A DNA stretch of 22,427 nt from the NCBI GenBank assembly GCA_035534855.1, contig DATLRD010000032.1, positions 1 to 22,427 on the forward strand. Direction: 5' to 3'. The notes beneath the pieces were generated by a model. It was not told where the DNA came from. It made no database searches and worked only from the letters and a program-made list of their open reading frames with translations. The translations under genes were made by a program, and so were the position numbers. Below, piece after piece: positions 14,308 to 22,409 of this stretch (position 1 is the stretch's first letter; every line of letters begins with the position of its first letter). This stretch comes from DATARH01 sp035534855. Its GTDB lineage: Bacteria; Pseudomonadota; Alphaproteobacteria; ATCC43930; CGMCC-115725.

Positions 14308-14373
14308 TACAGGCCCTTGATCCCTACAGACCCTTGATCCCTACAGGCCCTTGATCCCTACAGGCCCTTGATC
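14308..14373. repeat. 17-bp tandem repeat, four copies, over the peroxiredoxin stop codon
   Basis: The unit TACAGGCCCTTGATCCC occurs at 14308, 14325 (one G-to-A change), 14342 and 14359 (first 15 bases). On the minus strand each unit reads GGATCAAGGGCCTGTAG or close to it, so it repeats the last codons (IKGL) and the TAG stop of the peroxiredoxin gene. Only the copy at 14359-14373 is translated; the other three lie just after the stop. It looks like a slippage expansion of the gene's own 3' end. Confidence 0.92.
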
Positions 14374-14840
14374 ATCGCCTCGGCGCTGGACACGTCGAAC
14401 TGGCCCGGCTGCTCGACGTTGAGCGCCTTGATCACGCCGTTGTCGACCAGCATCGAATAGCGCTGTGAGCGCACGCCCATGCCGTTGCGCGTCAAGTCGA
14501 GTTCGAGCCCCATCGCCTTGGTGAAATCGGCGCTGCCGTCGGCCAGCATCATGACCTTGTCGTCGGCCTTGTGGTCCTTGCCCCAGGCGCCCATGACAAA
14601 CGCGTCGTTGACCGCGATGCAGGCGACCGCGTCGACGCCTTTGCCCTTGATGTCGCCGGCGCGGTCGACATAGCCCGGCAGGTGGCGCGCCGAGCAGGTC
14701 GGGGTGAACGCGCCGGGCACCGCGAACACGGCGACCTTCTTGCCTTTGAACAACTCGTCGGTCGTGATCTCCTTGGGGCCTTCGGCCGAGAGATAACGGA
14801 ACTTGCCGGCCGGAACCGTGTCGCCAACCTTGACTGCCAT
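14358..14840 (-). CDS. Peroxiredoxin (Prx5/AhpE-like atypical, PMP20 type)
   Basis: A 160-residue thioredoxin-fold peroxidase that reduces H2O2 and alkyl hydroperoxides. The peroxidatic cysteine is C49 in VPGAFTPTCSARHLPGY, the PxxxTxxC motif of the Prx5 branch; a second cysteine (C74) in AVACIAVND and the RSQRYSMLVDNG segment are also family features. The length matches Prx5 proteins without a glutaredoxin fusion, so an external thiol (glutathione/glutaredoxin or thioredoxin) is the likely reductant. ATG at 14840 follows AGAGGA; upstream frame residues look non-coding and were rejected. Its 3' end is duplicated as a short tandem repeat. It is divergent from the cytosolic YqgE gene. Confidence 0.94.
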   Translation of the reverse strand: MAVKVGDTVPAGKFRYLSAEGPKEITTDELFKGKKVAVFAVPGAFTPTCSARHLPGYVDRAGDIKGKGVDAVACIAVNDAFVMGAWGKDHKADDKVMMLADGSADFTKAMGLELDLTRNGMGVRSQRYSMLVDNGVIKALNVEQPGQFDVSSAEAMIKGL

Positions 14841-15066
14841 CGCTCGTTCCTCTGGAAATGGTGCGCCCGCGGGCAGCGATTCGCAGCGCCCCGCGGCAGC
14901 GGAGACGCCACCGATAGCATACGCCCCGGCATGGCGTAAACGCCGCCACGGGCAACGCGGCGTTTTCCGCGAACCCGCTCTTTTTGCCTGCTGCGGTGTT
15001 AGCGGGTATAATGGCTTTCTGGGATAGCCGATGCTGGGAGTTCGGTCGACCAACGTGGAGATGGCG

Positions 15067-15624
15067 ATGAAATCGCTTGCCGGTGAGCTGCTTGTGGCGA
15101 TGCCGCAGATGCAGGATCCGCGCTTTGCCCGCTCCGTAATCTATCTGTGCGCCCATAGTGAAGACGCCGGCGCGATGGGGCTGGTGATCAACAAGACACT
15201 GACGTCGCTGAGCTTCGACGAGCTGTGCGCGCAGCTGAAACTGACCCCGAGCCGGCTCAATCAGTCGCGCCCGGTGCATTTTGGCGGCCCGGTCGAACCG
15301 GGGCGCGGCTTTGTCTTGCATACCGCCGATTACGAAGAAAACGCGACGCTGAAGGTCGGCAGCGATTTCGCGGTGACCGCGACGCTCGACATCCTGCGGG
15401 CGATCGGCACCGGCGGCGGCCCGGCCCGCAGCATCCTCGCGCTCGGCTATGCCGGCTGGGCGCCCGGCCAGCTCGACGCGGAGATCCAGGCCAATGGCTG
15501 GCTTTCGGTGCCGGCCGATGCCGGGCTCGTGTTCGACGCGGACCTCGACGGCAAGTGGCGGCGCGCGCTCGCCAAGCTCGGCGTGGACCTGACGATGCTG
15601 TCGACCGAAACCGGCCACGCCTGA
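15067..15624 (+). CDS. yqgE: YqgE/AlgH family protein (cytosolic form)
   Basis: A 185-residue protein with the full YqgE/AlgH pattern: LAGELLVAMPQMQDPRFARS, VIYLCAHSEDAGAMGLVINK, VHFGGPVEPGRGFVLHT, ILALGYAGWAPGQLDAEI, NGWLSVPADAGLVFD and a C-terminal ETGHA that even matches the E. coli ending. It has no signal peptide. The ATG at 15067 has GGAG six bases upstream and gives a start like that of E. coli YqgE; ATGs at 15061 and 15031 are in frame and possible. The molecular role of the family is unsettled. A second, exported-looking paralog lies 0.8 kb upstream on the same strand, with the peroxiredoxin gene between them on the other strand. Confidence 0.93.
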   Translation: MKSLAGELLVAMPQMQDPRFARSVIYLCAHSEDAGAMGLVINKTLTSLSFDELCAQLKLTPSRLNQSRPVHFGGPVEPGRGFVLHTADYEENATLKVGSDFAVTATLDILRAIGTGGGPARSILALGYAGWAPGQLDAEIQANGWLSVPADAGLVFDADLDGKWRRALAKLGVDLTMLSTETGHA

Positions 15625-15639
15625 CGGCGCGCCGGAAAC

Positions 15640-16239
15640 CTATCGTCGCCAGTCGCTCTTGAGGATCGCGAACAGCAGGTGGTCGCGCCACTTGCCGTCG
15701 ATCAACAGATAGTGGCGGGCGTAGCCTTCCTGCTGGAAGCCGGTGCGCATCAGAAGCGCCCGGCTCGGCACATTAGTCGGCAGGCAGGCCGCCTCAACCC
15801 GATGCAGCCGCAGCCGTTCGAACGCAAAATCCAGCACCAGCGGGAGCGCCGAAGTCATATAGCCCTGGCGGGCGAATGGCGTGCCAATCCAATAGCCGAG
15901 GCTGGCGGTCTCGGCGACCCCGCGCCGTACATTTGACAGCCCGACCCCGCCAGCGAGCATCGCGTCGGAGCGGAAGATGAAGAAATTATAACCCTGGTCG
16001 GTGCGCCAATCCTCGGCGTAGCGGGCAATCCGGGCGCGGAAATTGGCGCGACCCAGCGCATCGGCCGGCCAGGTCGGCTCCCACGGCGTCAGAAAATCGC
16101 GCGACAGCGCCCTGAGATTTGCCCATTCCTCATAATCGGCCCGCTCTGCGGGGCGCAGAAATACGCGATCCCCGTTAAGGCGAAACGGCTCGGGCCGGGC
16201 GAGGAACAGGCGCGGAAAGGTCTTGCGCTGCGCCGCCAT
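15640..16239 (-). CDS. GNAT acetyltransferase, RimJ/RimL type
   Basis: A 199-residue acetyltransferase. DRVFLRPAERADYEEWANLR is the typical N-terminal strand and helix; GVGLSNVRRGVAETASLGYW and IGTPFARQGYMTSALPLVLD contain the acetyl-CoA loop (RQGYMTSA), followed by FERLRLHRVEAACLPTNVPS and LLMRTGFQQEGYAR, a pattern typical of the RimJ/RimL group. Those enzymes acetylate N-termini of ribosomal proteins, but many relatives have other targets. The start MAAQRKTFPR at 16239 follows a G-rich stretch. It begins 13 bases after the M16 peptidase stop, so it is the third gene of the thrC operon. Confidence 0.9.
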   Translation of the reverse strand: MAAQRKTFPRLFLARPEPFRLNGDRVFLRPAERADYEEWANLRALSRDFLTPWEPTWPADALGRANFRARIARYAEDWRTDQGYNFFIFRSDAMLAGGVGLSNVRRGVAETASLGYWIGTPFARQGYMTSALPLVLDFAFERLRLHRVEAACLPTNVPSRALLMRTGFQQEGYARHYLLIDGKWRDHLLFAILKSDWRR

Positions 16240-16252
16240 CGCGCCCCCCGCC

Positions 16253-17512
16253 TCAGACGCCGAGCCGCGCCCGCAGGCGCCCGAACTCTTCGAGCCGGCC
16301 GAGCGGCCCCAGCGCCACCATGGTCGGCGGGGCCGCCTGCCAAGATTTGACGACGCGGGCAATCGCCGCGTCGTCAACCGCCTCGATGCGCCGCACCAGG
16401 TCCGCCGGGTCGAACGGCGTGCCGTGGATCAACAGGTGCTGCGCCTGCTGCTCGCAGCGTGCCGACGTGCTTTCCAGCGACATCAAGAGGCCAGCCTTCA
16501 TCTGGGCCTTGGCACGGGCCAGCTCGACCGGCTCAAGCCCGTCGGCGAGCCGCATCGTCTCGTCACACAGCACCGGCAGCAGTTCGGCCGCCTCTTCTTC
16601 CCCAGTGCCGGCATAGATGCCGAACAGGCCGCCGTCGCGATAGCTGTGGGCGAACGAGTGGATCGAGTAGACCAGCCCGCGCTCCTCCCGCACTTTCTGA
16701 AACAGCCGCGACGACATCCCGCCGCCAAACGCTGTCGACAGGACCGCGGCCGCATAATAGTCCGGGTCGCCGAGCGTGACCCCGGGAAAGCCGAGCACCA
16801 GGTGAAGCTGTTCGAGGTCGCGCGCCTCGCGCCGCTCGCCGCCGGCGTAACGCGCCGGCTCGCCCGTGACCGGGCGCTCGCGCGGCACCCCCGACAGCAG
16901 CCGGTCCGCCAGATCGACGAGCCGGGCGTGCTCGATATTTCCAGAGGCCGACAGCACCATCCGCTCGGCGGCATAGTTGCCGTAGAGATATTCGGTCACC
17001 GCGTCGCGCGACAGGCGGCGGATGATTTCCGGGCTGCCCAGAACCGGCCGCCCCATCGCCTGCTCGGGAAACGCACATTCCTGAAAATGATCAAAGATGA
17101 TGTCGTCGGGCGTGTCGTTGGCCTGGCCGATCTCCTGCAGGATCACGGTGCGCTCGCGCTCCAGCTCGGCCGGGTCGAAGGCCGAATGCTGCAGGATGTC
17201 GGCGAGGATATCGAGCGCGAGCGGCGCGTCTTCTTTCAATACCTTGGCGTAATAAGCCGTGCTCTCGCGCGAGGTATAGGCATTCAAGTGCCCACCGACG
17301 GCCTCGATCTCCTCGGCGATGTCGCGCGCGCTGCGCCGCTCGGTGCCCTTGAACGCCATGTGCTCGAGGAAATGCGCGACGCCGTTGATTTCGGCCGGTT
17401 CATGCCGAGTGCCGACCTCGACCCATAGGCCGAGCGACACCGTATCGACCGTGTCGATACGGTCGGTGACGATGCGCAATCCGTTGTCGAGCGTGACGAG
17501 TTCGACGGTCAT
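16253..17512 (-). CDS. M16 family zinc metallopeptidase (mitochondrial processing peptidase-like)
   Basis: A 419-residue peptidase of the MPP-beta/PqqL-like group. The inverted zinc motif is H47-F-L-E50-H51 in GVAHFLEHMAFKGT, and the third ligand E127 lies 76 residues after H51 in VILQEIGQ, exactly the MPP spacing. NAYTSRESTAYYAKVLKED and the C-terminal domain block GGGMSSRLFQKVREERGLVY complete the two-lobed fold. Alphaproteobacterial members are the closest relatives of the mitochondrial enzyme; the bacterial substrate is not known here. Its ATG overlaps the thrC TGA (ATGA), so it is translationally coupled to threonine synthase, a common arrangement in alphaproteobacteria to my knowledge. 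Confidence 0.95.
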   Translation of the reverse strand: MTVELVTLDNGLRIVTDRIDTVDTVSLGLWVEVGTRHEPAEINGVAHFLEHMAFKGTERRSARDIAEEIEAVGGHLNAYTSRESTAYYAKVLKEDAPLALDILADILQHSAFDPAELERERTVILQEIGQANDTPDDIIFDHFQECAFPEQAMGRPVLGSPEIIRRLSRDAVTEYLYGNYAAERMVLSASGNIEHARLVDLADRLLSGVPRERPVTGEPARYAGGERREARDLEQLHLVLGFPGVTLGDPDYYAAAVLSTAFGGGMSSRLFQKVREERGLVYSIHSFAHSYRDGGLFGIYAGTGEEEAAELLPVLCDETMRLADGLEPVELARAKAQMKAGLLMSLESTSARCEQQAQHLLIHGTPFDPADLVRRIEAVDDAAIARVVKSWQAAPPTMVALGPLGRLEEFGRLRARLGV

Positions 17513-18939
17513 GCGGCGCGCGCCGTGCGCCGGGCATGCGCGTTAAGAAAGCGTGCCACAGCATTGACATCGTTGGGTAGTACGGTGGTTCGTTCGCGCC
17601 GATCGGCAAGTTCGGCCAGCGCCGGCGGCACCGGCGGCCGAACCCCGGTTGCGCGCTCGACCGCATCGGCGAATTTCGCGGGGTGCGCGGTCGCCAGCAC
17701 CACCATCGGCTCCTCCCCCATCAGCTCCTCCACGGCCGGCGCGGCCCGCGCCGCGGCGATCCCGACGGCGGTGTGCGGGTCGACCAGCAGGCCGGTCGTC
17801 GCGTAGACCTCGCCGATCGTCCGCAGCGTCTCCGTGTCGTCGACGCGGCGGGCGGAAAACAGGCCGCGCGCCGCCTGCCACGCCTGATCGTCGCCCGGCA
17901 GCGCGCCGCTGCGGCGAAACGCAGCGAGCGCTGCGGCGACCGCGGCGCCGCTGCGGCCCTTCAGCTCGAACAGCAGCCGCTCGAAATTGCTCGACACCTG
18001 GATATCCATGCTCGGGCTCAGCGTCGGCATTACCGCATCCATCGCCATCTGCCCGGTTGCCAGATAGCGGAACAGGATGTCATTGGCGTTGGTGCCGATG
18101 ACCAGCCGTTCGATCGGCAGGCCAAGCACCCGCGCCAGGTGCCCGGCATAGACGTTGCCAAAATTTCCGGTCGGCACGGTGAACGACAGGCTCCTGCCCG
18201 GCGCGCCGAGCGCCAGCCCGGCAGCAGCGTAATAGACGATCTGCGCCGCGATGCGCGCGAAATTGATCGAATTGAGCGCCGACAGGTTCAGCGAACGGCG
18301 CAGCCCGGCATCGGCGAACAACGCCTTGACGATGTCCTGGCAGTCGTCGAAGGTGCCCTCGATCGCGACGGCATGGGCATTGGCCGTGTCGATCGTGGTC
18401 ATCTGGCGGCGCTGCACCTCGGAGATGCGGCCCTGCGGATAAAGAAAAAATACGTCGATCGCGTCGCTGTCACGGCACGCCTCGAGCGCCGCCGAGCCGG
18501 TGTCGCCCGAGGTCGCGCCGACGATCGTCACATGCTCGCCGCGCCGCGCCAGCGCCGCATCGATCATCCGCGAAACGAGCTGCAGCGCCAGATCCTTGAA
18601 CGCCAGCGTCGGCCCGTGAAACAGCTCCAGCAGCCACAACCGCTCGTCGAGCTGTACGAGCGGTGCCACCGCCTTGTGGTGGAACGTCGCGTAGGCCCCT
18701 TCGGACAACCCGCGCAGCGCCGCGGGCGGGAAATCGTCGCCGGCGAACAGGCCGACGAGCCGCGCCGCCAATTCGGCATAGGGCAACCCGGCGAGCCCAC
18801 GCCACGCCACCGGGTCGAGCGCCGGAAGGGCCTCGGGCACAAACAACCCGCCATCCTCGGCAAGACCGGCCAGCAGCACATCCTCGAACGACCGCGTCGC
18901 CGGCACGGGCCTCGGGTCGCGGGTACTCAGATAGCGCAA
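17509..18939 (-). CDS. thrC: Threonine synthase
   Basis: A 476-residue PLP enzyme making threonine from O-phosphohomoserine. It starts RYLSTRDPRP after a TTG (18939) that has AGAGGA upstream. The PLP lysine is K115 in LELFHGPTLAFKDLALQL, the phosphate loops are GATSGDTGSAA and VPTGNFGNVYAG, and RRQMTTIDTANAHAVAIEGT is also characteristic. Length and N-terminal domain fit the fungal/proteobacterial type of threonine synthase. The reading frame continues upstream to 19284, but those residues do not resemble the family and run into the divergent hydrolase gene. A large antisense frame across this gene is a GC-driven shadow. Confidence 0.96.
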   Translation of the reverse strand: MRYLSTRDPRPVPATRSFEDVLLAGLAEDGGLFVPEALPALDPVAWRGLAGLPYAELAARLVGLFAGDDFPPAALRGLSEGAYATFHHKAVAPLVQLDERLWLLELFHGPTLAFKDLALQLVSRMIDAALARRGEHVTIVGATSGDTGSAALEACRDSDAIDVFFLYPQGRISEVQRRQMTTIDTANAHAVAIEGTFDDCQDIVKALFADAGLRRSLNLSALNSINFARIAAQIVYYAAAGLALGAPGRSLSFTVPTGNFGNVYAGHLARVLGLPIERLVIGTNANDILFRYLATGQMAMDAVMPTLSPSMDIQVSSNFERLLFELKGRSGAAVAAALAAFRRSGALPGDDQAWQAARGLFSARRVDDTETLRTIGEVYATTGLLVDPHTAVGIAAARAAPAVEELMGEEPMVVLATAHPAKFADAVERATGVRPPVPPALAELADRRERTTVLPNDVNAVARFLNAHARRTARAA

Positions 18940-19141
18940 TCGTGTCGTCCTCTGATCTGCACAAAACCTAGTCCTACAGAGACTTGCCCGCAACTGCCCG
19001 GGCACGCGCCGACCATATTGCCTGCAGCGCCGGGCTCGCCGGTGCCGCGCGACCGGCCGAACCGGCCGCGATCGGCGGACGAGACGCGAAGCGGCCTGCT
19101 CCGCTACTCTGACCACAACCACCGATCGGAGGCGTTTCGCG

Positions 19142-20044
19142 ATGTTCGAAGGCTTCACCCGCACCGAAATCGATACCTCATCGGCCCATTTCGGCGGCGC
19201 GCGCATCCATTTGCGCCATGGCGGCGACGGCCCGCCGCTGTTGCTTTTGCACGGCAACCCGATGACGCATGTCTCGTGGCACAAGATCGCGCCGCGACTC
19301 GCCCGGGATTTTCACGTCGTGTGCGCCGATCTGCGCGGCTATGGCGACAGCGTCGGGCCCGACGATGCCGGCGCCAACAACATCAACTATTCGTTCCGGG
19401 CGATGGCGCAGGACCAGGTCGACGTCATGGAACAGCTCGGGTACCGCGAGTTCTTCGTCGCCGGGCACGACCGCGGCGCCCGCACCACCGCGCGGATGTG
19501 CCTCGACCACCCCGACCGGGTCAAAAAGGCGGCGCTGGTCGACATCCTGCCCAACCACCACATCTGGACGCACACCTCAAAGGATTGGGCGCTAAGGTCT
19601 TGGCATTGGCCGTTCATGGCCCAGCCCTATGATTTCCCGGAGCGCATGCTGGCCGGGGTGCCGGCGCGCTGGTTCATGGAGCAGAAACTATCGAAGCCGG
19701 GCATCGGCCTCGGCTTTTTCGACCCCGAGGCGTTCGAGGAATATGTCCGCTGTTTCAACTGGAAAACCATAAAAGGCTCATGTGCCGATTACCGCGCCTG
19801 CGTCACCTGCGACCTCGAAATGGACACCGCCGATTTCCAGGCCGGCCGCAAGATCACGACGCCGCTCCTGGTGATCTGGGGCGGGCGCAGCCACACCGAA
19901 GGCGTCCACGGCGACGTGCTCGCGGTGTGGAAAGAGCATTACGCGACCGACGCCCGGGGCGGCGCGCTCCCCTGCGGCCACTACGTGCCCGAGGAAGCAC
20001 CCGACGAGACCTACGACCAATTCATCCGGCACTTCTCTGGGTGA
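19142..20044 (+). CDS. Haloacetate (fluoroacetate) dehalogenase-like alpha/beta hydrolase
   Basis: A 300-residue alpha/beta hydrolase. LLLLHGNPMTHVSWHKIAP holds the oxyanion-hole HGNP, and GHDRGARTTAR holds the aspartate nucleophile D110. The residues known from Rhodopseudomonas fluoroacetate dehalogenase are present, most at identical numbering: R111 and R114 (carboxylate grip), D134, H155 and W156 (halide site, in SWHWPFMAQPYDFPE), a tyrosine at 217 in DYRAC, and H280 in CGHYVPEE. The enzyme releases halide from 2-haloacids such as fluoro- or chloroacetate. GGAGG lies about nine bases upstream of the ATG. Related epoxide hydrolases lack this full residue set, but activity is untested. The stop is three bases from the convergent ThDP-enzyme gene. 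Confidence 0.9.
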   Translation: MFEGFTRTEIDTSSAHFGGARIHLRHGGDGPPLLLLHGNPMTHVSWHKIAPRLARDFHVVCADLRGYGDSVGPDDAGANNINYSFRAMAQDQVDVMEQLGYREFFVAGHDRGARTTARMCLDHPDRVKKAALVDILPNHHIWTHTSKDWALRSWHWPFMAQPYDFPERMLAGVPARWFMEQKLSKPGIGLGFFDPEAFEEYVRCFNWKTIKGSCADYRACVTCDLEMDTADFQAGRKITTPLLVIWGGRSHTEGVHGDVLAVWKEHYATDARGGALPCGHYVPEEAPDETYDQFIRHFSG

Positions 20045-20047
20045 CCC

Positions 20048-21766
20048 TCACCCGCCCCCACCGCCCTGGCAGATCACGTTGAGCAGCGCCTGCTGGCCGC
20101 CATCGACCGCCTTCAGCGCGCGCTCCAGCGCGGCGGGCAGTTCGGCCGGGTCCTCGACCCGCTCGCCATAGCCGCCGGCGGCGGCGCAGACCTGATCGAA
20201 GGCCGGCAACTCGTCGAGGTCGATAAACGGCGGCTTGTTGCTGCGCGCAGCGTCGCCCTGCGGGTACATGCCGAGCGTCGCGCGCCGCACCGCGCCCCAC
20301 ATCGCATTGTTGACGACGATAAACAGCACCGGAAGCTTGTGCATCGCCGCCGCATGGTGCACCGCGACCGGGTTCGAGAAGATATAAGAGCCGTCGCCCA
20401 GCACCGCGATCACCTGACGGCCCGGCTCGGCGAGCTTGACCCCGAGCGCTGCGCCGGCGCCCCAGCCTAGCCCTGCCGCGGGGCTCGACCCGTAGAAACT
20501 GCCCGGCTTGGTTGACGGGCAGTGCTGGGGCAGTAGCGTGTATTCGTTGACGATCACCGAATCCGGGTGGCGCGCCGCGGCAAGGCATTCGCTGACCCGC
20601 ACCGGCGAGAGCGGCTGCTGCCCGCGCATCGAGTCGCGCGCCTTCTGCCAGCCCGCCTGCTGCGCCGCGCGGCGGTCGGCGACGTGGCGGCGGCGCGTCT
20701 CGATCGTGGTCGCCGAGACCCGCGAGGCGAATGCGGCGCCGAGCCGCGGCAGCACCAGCCGCGGCTCGCCGGTAATCGCGACATCCGCCGGAAAGCCGCG
20801 GATCGGATAACGGCTGAACAGCGGATCGACGCCGACATGGATCACCCGGCACTCGGGACGCGGCGCCTTGAGGCTCGGAATCCACGGCACGTCGCATTCG
20901 AGCACGACGATCGCGTCGGCCGTGTCGAGCAGCTCGCCGGGGTCGTAGCCGAGATGGCAGGGGTGGTCGGCCGGCAGGTTGACATGGCGATGGCGGTACT
21001 CGACCACGGGCACCGCAAAGCGCAGCGCGAAATCGGCAAGCGCCTTGACCGCCTCCGGGTCGCGGCCGGCGCTGGCGGTGATGATCAGCGGGTTCTCGGC
21101 CGCGGCGAGCAGCGCGCCGGCAGCCTCGATCGCATCGAAATCCGGCCCCGGCGGCGAGGCCGCAACCCGCCGCGCCGGCGAATCGTAAGTGAGGCCGGGC
21201 AGCTTCTCGGCCAGCACCTCGCGCGGCAGGGTCAGATAGACCGGCCCGCGCGGCTGGGTCTTGGCCAGGGTCAGCGCGCGATCGACCACGGTTTCGAGCT
21301 GGGTGCCGTTGCGCAGCTCGTAATCCCATTTGACCGCCTCGCGGATCATCGATGCCTGGTCAAACATCTCCTGCGCCCAGTGGATATAGGTGTCGCGCGC
21401 CCCGGGCAGCCCCTCTTCGGTCAGCGGCGAGCGACCGGCCGAAAACAGGATCGGCACATTCTCGCGCGCCGCGTTAAAGGCGGCGCACAGCGCGTTGGCG
21501 GTGCCGACGCTGACATGGACCATCACCGCCGGCATCTTGCCCGAGGCGATCGCATAGCCGTGCGCCATCGACGCGGCGACATTCTCGTGTGTCGCGATCA
21601 GCGGCTTCGGCAGCGCCAGCCCGCTCTGCGCGGCGCGGGCATAGGCCTCGACGATCGGGGCGAAATCGGTGCCGGCATTGGCGAACAGGTACTCGACCCC
21701 GCGCTCGGCGAGCAGCGCCAGATACCCCTCTGCGACGGTTTCGGCCGGCAATTCCCTGCGACTCAT
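20048..21766 (-). CDS. Thiamine diphosphate-dependent enzyme (acetolactate synthase/decarboxylase superfamily)
   Basis: A 572-residue three-domain ThDP enzyme. The N-terminal domain has the activating glutamate E61 in ATHENVAASMAHGYA; the middle domain is the FAD/nucleotide-like region; the C-terminal domain binds ThDP-Mg through GDGSYIFSNP (457-466) to VNN (485-487). Overall it belongs to the group with acetolactate synthase, benzoylformate decarboxylase and oxalyl-CoA decarboxylase, but the substrate pocket cannot be read reliably. The ATG at 21766 follows GAGGGA. The protein ends in a short polyglycine tail (QGGGGG). It is divergent from the acetyltransferase gene across a palindromic repeat. 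Whether it works with the dehalogenase next to it is unknown. Confidence 0.9.
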   Translation of the reverse strand: MSRRELPAETVAEGYLALLAERGVEYLFANAGTDFAPIVEAYARAAQSGLALPKPLIATHENVAASMAHGYAIASGKMPAVMVHVSVGTANALCAAFNAARENVPILFSAGRSPLTEEGLPGARDTYIHWAQEMFDQASMIREAVKWDYELRNGTQLETVVDRALTLAKTQPRGPVYLTLPREVLAEKLPGLTYDSPARRVAASPPGPDFDAIEAAGALLAAAENPLIITASAGRDPEAVKALADFALRFAVPVVEYRHRHVNLPADHPCHLGYDPGELLDTADAIVVLECDVPWIPSLKAPRPECRVIHVGVDPLFSRYPIRGFPADVAITGEPRLVLPRLGAAFASRVSATTIETRRRHVADRRAAQQAGWQKARDSMRGQQPLSPVRVSECLAAARHPDSVIVNEYTLLPQHCPSTKPGSFYGSSPAAGLGWGAGAALGVKLAEPGRQVIAVLGDGSYIFSNPVAVHHAAAMHKLPVLFIVVNNAMWGAVRRATLGMYPQGDAARSNKPPFIDLDELPAFDQVCAAAGGYGERVEDPAELPAALERALKAVDGGQQALLNVICQGGGGG

Positions 21767-21772
21767 TCGGAT

Positions 21773-21838
21773 CCCTCGACGACGCGCTGCAAACCGCGCG
21801 AGATTGCGTCGCTTCGCACGCAATGACAACCGCGAGGG
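21773..21838. repeat. Palindromic interspersed repeat in a divergent promoter region
   Basis: A 66-base element with outer arms CCCTCG (21773-21778) and CGAGGG (21833-21838) and a perfect inner hairpin ATTGCGT-CGCTTCGC-ACGCAAT (21803-21824). It resembles the repeat whose translations read LRRFARNDN or SLRAKR, widespread in alphaproteobacteria. It occupies most of the 106 bases between the two divergent starts, and its outer arm supplies the ribosome binding site of the ThDP-enzyme gene. Confidence 0.85.
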
Positions 21839-21872
21839 TCCGCCCGTGCGCGAAGGCAGCGAGAAGGCAAAT

Positions 21873-22409
21873 ATGCTGGCTGGCGAACCTTATTCCGCCA
21901 GCGACCCGCAACTCGCGGAAGAACGCCGCGCCGCACAGCGCCTGCTCGCCGAATACAACGCCATCGGACCCGACGATGCGGCCGCGCGGGGTGCGCTGCT
22001 ACGCCGCCTGCTCGGCGCCGTCGGCGACGGCGCCGATATCCAGCCGCGCTTCCATTGCGACTACGGCTACAACATCCGTCTCGGGGCGCGGTGCTTCATC
22101 AACTACAATTGCGTCTTTCTCGATTGCGCGCCGATCGAGATCGGCGACGATCTGCAGATGGCGCCGGCCGTGCAGCTCTACACCGCCTATCACCCGCTCG
22201 ACCGCGCCAGCCGCGTCGCCGGGATCGAATACGCAAGGCCGATCCGCATCGGCCACGCCGTGTGGATCGGCGGCGGCGCGATCGTCCTGCCCGGCGTCTC
22301 GATCGGCGATGGCTGCGTCGTCGGCGCCGGCAGCGTCGTGACCCGCGACCTGCCGCCCGGCGTTCTTGCCCTGGGCAACCCGGCGCGTATCATCCGCCGG
22401 ATCGAATAG
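21873..22409 (+). CDS. Maltose O-acetyltransferase-like hexapeptide acetyltransferase
   Basis: A 178-residue left-handed beta-helix acetyltransferase. MLAGEPYSASDPQLAEERR is the N-terminal helical segment of the Maa/NodL/LacA group (compare MIAGELY in E. coli Maa). RFHCDYGYNIRLGARCFINY, the catalytic histidine H107 in QLYTAYHPLD, and hexapeptide repeats in WIGGGAIVLPGVSIGDGCVV to GNPARIIRRIE complete the match. Such enzymes acetylate sugars or sugar-like acceptors with acetyl-CoA; the acceptor here is unknown. The ATG at 21873 has GAGAAGG five bases upstream; a GTG at 21846 would add nine residues and is also plausible. Confidence 0.93.
   Translation: MLAGEPYSASDPQLAEERRAAQRLLAEYNAIGPDDAAARGALLRRLLGAVGDGADIQPRFHCDYGYNIRLGARCFINYNCVFLDCAPIEIGDDLQMAPAVQLYTAYHPLDRASRVAGIEYARPIRIGHAVWIGGGAIVLPGVSIGDGCVVGAGSVVTRDLPPGVLALGNPARIIRRIE

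Noticed and set aside
14308..14373. Short CRISPR-like array
   Set aside because: Units are 17 bp and directly adjacent, with no spacers and no cas genes; a simple tandem repeat.
17683..19632. Plus-strand open frame of 649 codons
   Set aside because: It runs antisense to threonine synthase and into the hydrolase gene, and its translation is Arg/Gln/His-rich with no domain; a shadow of GC-rich codon use.
20567..21826. Plus-strand open frame of 419 codons
   Set aside because: Antisense to the ThDP-dependent enzyme, whose motifs are unambiguous; low-complexity translation.
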